Assembly (NCBI GenBank): GCA_030248215.1
Contig: JASANG010001329.1
Span: forward strand, 549,167 to 613,166
From: Enoplolaimus lenunculus
Lineage: Eukaryota; Nematoda; Enoplea; Enoplida; Thoracostomopsidae
Reading direction: 5' to 3'
DNA: 64,000 bases
Each line of letters opens with the position of its first letter. Within the stretch, counting starts at the first letter, position 1. The translations under genes and the position numbers were made by a program. Below are positions 62,318-64,000 of the stretch, one piece after another. The notes below the pieces were generated by a model. It saw only the letters and a list, made by a program, of their open reading frames with translations, was not told the DNA's origin and ran no database searches.

Positions 62318-62580
62318 AATTAAAATTTTGGCGGGAAAGATCATAGTTTGGCGGGAAATTCAAATTTTAGCGAGAAATTCAAATTTGGCGGGAAAATTCA
62401 AATTTTGGCGGCAAATTCAAATTTATGCGGGTAAATTCAAATTTTGGCGGAAAAACTCAAATTTTGGCGGGAAATTCAAATTTTGGCGGCAAAAACGAAA
62501 TTATGGCGGGAAATTCAAAATTTGGCGGGAATTAAAATTCTGTCGTGAAATTCAAATTTTTGCGGGAAATTTTGGCGAAA
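62318..62580. repeat. Minisatellite with GGCGGGAAA core
   Basis: About 13 units of roughly 19 bp with consensus TTGGCGGGAAATTCAAATT. Five or six carry the full TTGGCGGGAA word; others have single changes (GCGAGAA, GGCGGCAAA, GGCGGAAA). The open frame across it only reflects the repeat. Confidence 0.88.
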
Positions 62581-63221
62581 ATGCAAAAAACAACAAAATA
62601 ACGCTGTAAATTAATTATCTTATTTAGCGGTTTCCGGCGAGAGCTTTTAGACTCTAACGATAAAGTACGACAGTTCACGCAACTCTATATTTAATATTAA
62701 CATATTGCGCAAACAGTATACAAAATGTCTGTCAGTGCAACAAAACTCTATGCAGGCATTTTTAATTTAGACATAAAATTTCCGCACACAGTTAATACGC
62801 AATAACAGTATAGCTAGTCTTTAAAACAGCAAAGGGGGACGGCGGATGTGCGGAGTGTACGTATTGTAACGTGTGAGCGACATTAATCTTTGCCTTGTAT
62901 CGTAGATATCACCAGTAAGTGACAAACGATTTCATTTTGAGTGGTGTTGAAAAAGGACAAAAACTTTTGCGTTATCGTAGAGTAAGTGGATACTTCATTT
63001 TACTTTATCATTTTGTCTGTCACATTTTTTGCAAAAGAATGTGATTTTGGCGAAATAACACTCCTTATCATTCGGCTGTCTTTAGGTACCGTTGTACAAG
63101 AAATATTATTTTGAACCCGGCGCTGCTGATATTATTGTCTGTGCGACCCGTCCTTATGGTCTTTAGATTCTGTAAAAGTAGTTTAGTCGCAACATGCTAG
63201 TTGTTCTTACGCTGCAAAAAA
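62581..63221. other. Intergenic, no gene seen
   Basis: No recognisable feature. Confidence 0.3.
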
Positions 63222-63350
63222 TGGTGAGTCAAATTGACTCTCTCCGAAATAGGCTTTTCCTGACTACACAAACTGAGTCAAAATTCGACTCCCCTATAGT
63301 TAATTTGAGTCTAATAGACACTGGCGGAGTCGAATTTTGACTCAGCAGGA
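63222..63350. repeat. Inverted-repeat cluster of GAGTCAAA words
   Basis: GAGTCAAATTGACTC is a palindrome at 63225-63239. CTGAGTCAAAATTCGACTCC at 63270-63289 is the inverted copy of GGAGTCGAATTTTGACTCAG at 63328-63347. This resembles a short foldback MITE. Confidence 0.7.
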
Positions 63351-64000
63351 TTGTGATTTTTTTCCGTTTAAAAGCAAACTTAGAATACTTTAGCAGTAGT
63401 GATCTCAATTTTTTCGTGGGATTCATGAGTTTGGTCTGCACGCTCCCTTAGTTGGCTCCGTGAGACAGTTTGTGTATCTGGAATGGTCGATTTGTTGGCC
63501 ACATGAACACGATTTGCAAAAACCGTGAGCGAAGCTAGCGGAAGCTAGGCACTATTGTCTTTTACTCTAGTACAGAACTTTTGTTCGAAGCCTGTGGAAA
63601 AATTTTTGTATAAAATATGAAATATTTCTAGGCGCTTGGAGTTGAAACAGAATGACTGAAGGCTCAAAGCCAGAACTTAAACAGATCTTTGAAGAAGTAG
63701 CAAGCGAAGCGGGAGAGAAGCTATACATTGTTAATCCTTCTAATCATTTCTATATGTATGTAATACGGCATCCCTGGTCTATGGTTATGTACTGAAGCTT
63801 TACACAATTTTTATTACTATGTTTAATTTTGAGCTTCGTAGGTTGAGAAATTTAACTTTAATGTCTACTTTTGAACAGCCCCGCAGGCAAAATGTTTTGA
63901 AAATTGATCAGTGAAAAACATCGCGAGCGAAGCGAGCGAGAAATTTTAAGTAATTTTTGAATCTAATGTAAATTATGACGTAAGTACTAAAGTATCGGAA
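63351..64000. other. Intergenic, GAGCGAAGC words
   Basis: GAAGCTAGCGGAAGCTAG-type words near 63530 and GCGAGCGAAGCGAGCGAG at 63923-63940 recall the ends of the element at 4935, but no matching element is bounded here. Confidence 0.4.

Noticed and set aside
62328-62609. 93-codon plus-strand open frame
   Set aside because: It is the translation of the GGCGGGAAA minisatellite.

Overview
The window is animal nuclear DNA: AT-rich, with spliced genes, long introns, no operon-like packing, and dense short non-autonomous transposons and SINEs. The clearest gene is a storkhead-box (STOX1/STOX2/Drosophila knockout family) homologue. The species is not fixed by the sequence; an invertebrate, possibly an ascidian, would fit, but that is a low-confidence guess.

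Genes. Both recognisable genes lie on the minus strand. (1) A stox gene occupies about 33281 down to 25288. I rebuilt four exons (33281-33136, 32158-31866, 29937-29609, 28616-25288) from splice sites whose phases agree at every junction. They carry the winged-helix core, the FSAQFPP[TE]EW motif and a long Ser/Asn-rich tail with tyrosine motifs. The first coding exon or exons, upstream of 33281, were not found. (2) A second, unrecognised gene occupies about 4414 down to 90. It has five phase-compatible exons (4414-3249, 2472-2261, 1558-1410, 736-644, 212-90) encoding about 557 residues that are Asn/Ser-rich, with Tyr motifs near the N-terminus and a PPxY motif. About 21 kb of repeat-rich, apparently gene-free DNA separates the two genes. 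The right half (about 33.3-64 kb) shows no gene I can support.

Repeats. I could define several families by terminal inverted repeats (TIRs) and target-site duplications (TSDs): a TA-inserting MITE with CTGTAGTGACCCGAATAAGA ends (2812, 18286, 34123); hAT-type MITEs with CAGGGTGC ends and 8-bp TSDs (29235, 34462, relic at 22156); hAT-type MITEs with TAGGGATGT ends (48044, 40459); a TTAA-inserting, piggyBac-like MITE carrying a tRNA-like promoter (13966, 23353, 23638, 56310); small GCCCGTAGCC elements (6920, 13041, 16439); elements with an internal TTAGGC hexamer array (4664, 6672, 20358, 22018); a tRNA-Val-derived SINE (18165 and a three-unit array at 53918-54790); and a long element with GAGCGAAGC ends (4935-5803). 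Two nested insertions give relative ages: a hAT MITE inside a TA-MITE, and a TA-MITE inside a SINE.

The right end holds a broken gag-like relic of an LTR retrotransposon (about 60000-60590) and a 19-bp minisatellite built on a GGCGGGAAA core (62318-62580). I found no clearly new multi-gene system. The most unusual items are the tRNA-bearing TTAA element, the TTAGGC-bearing element, and the unrecognised left-hand gene with its orphan 5' splice acceptor.
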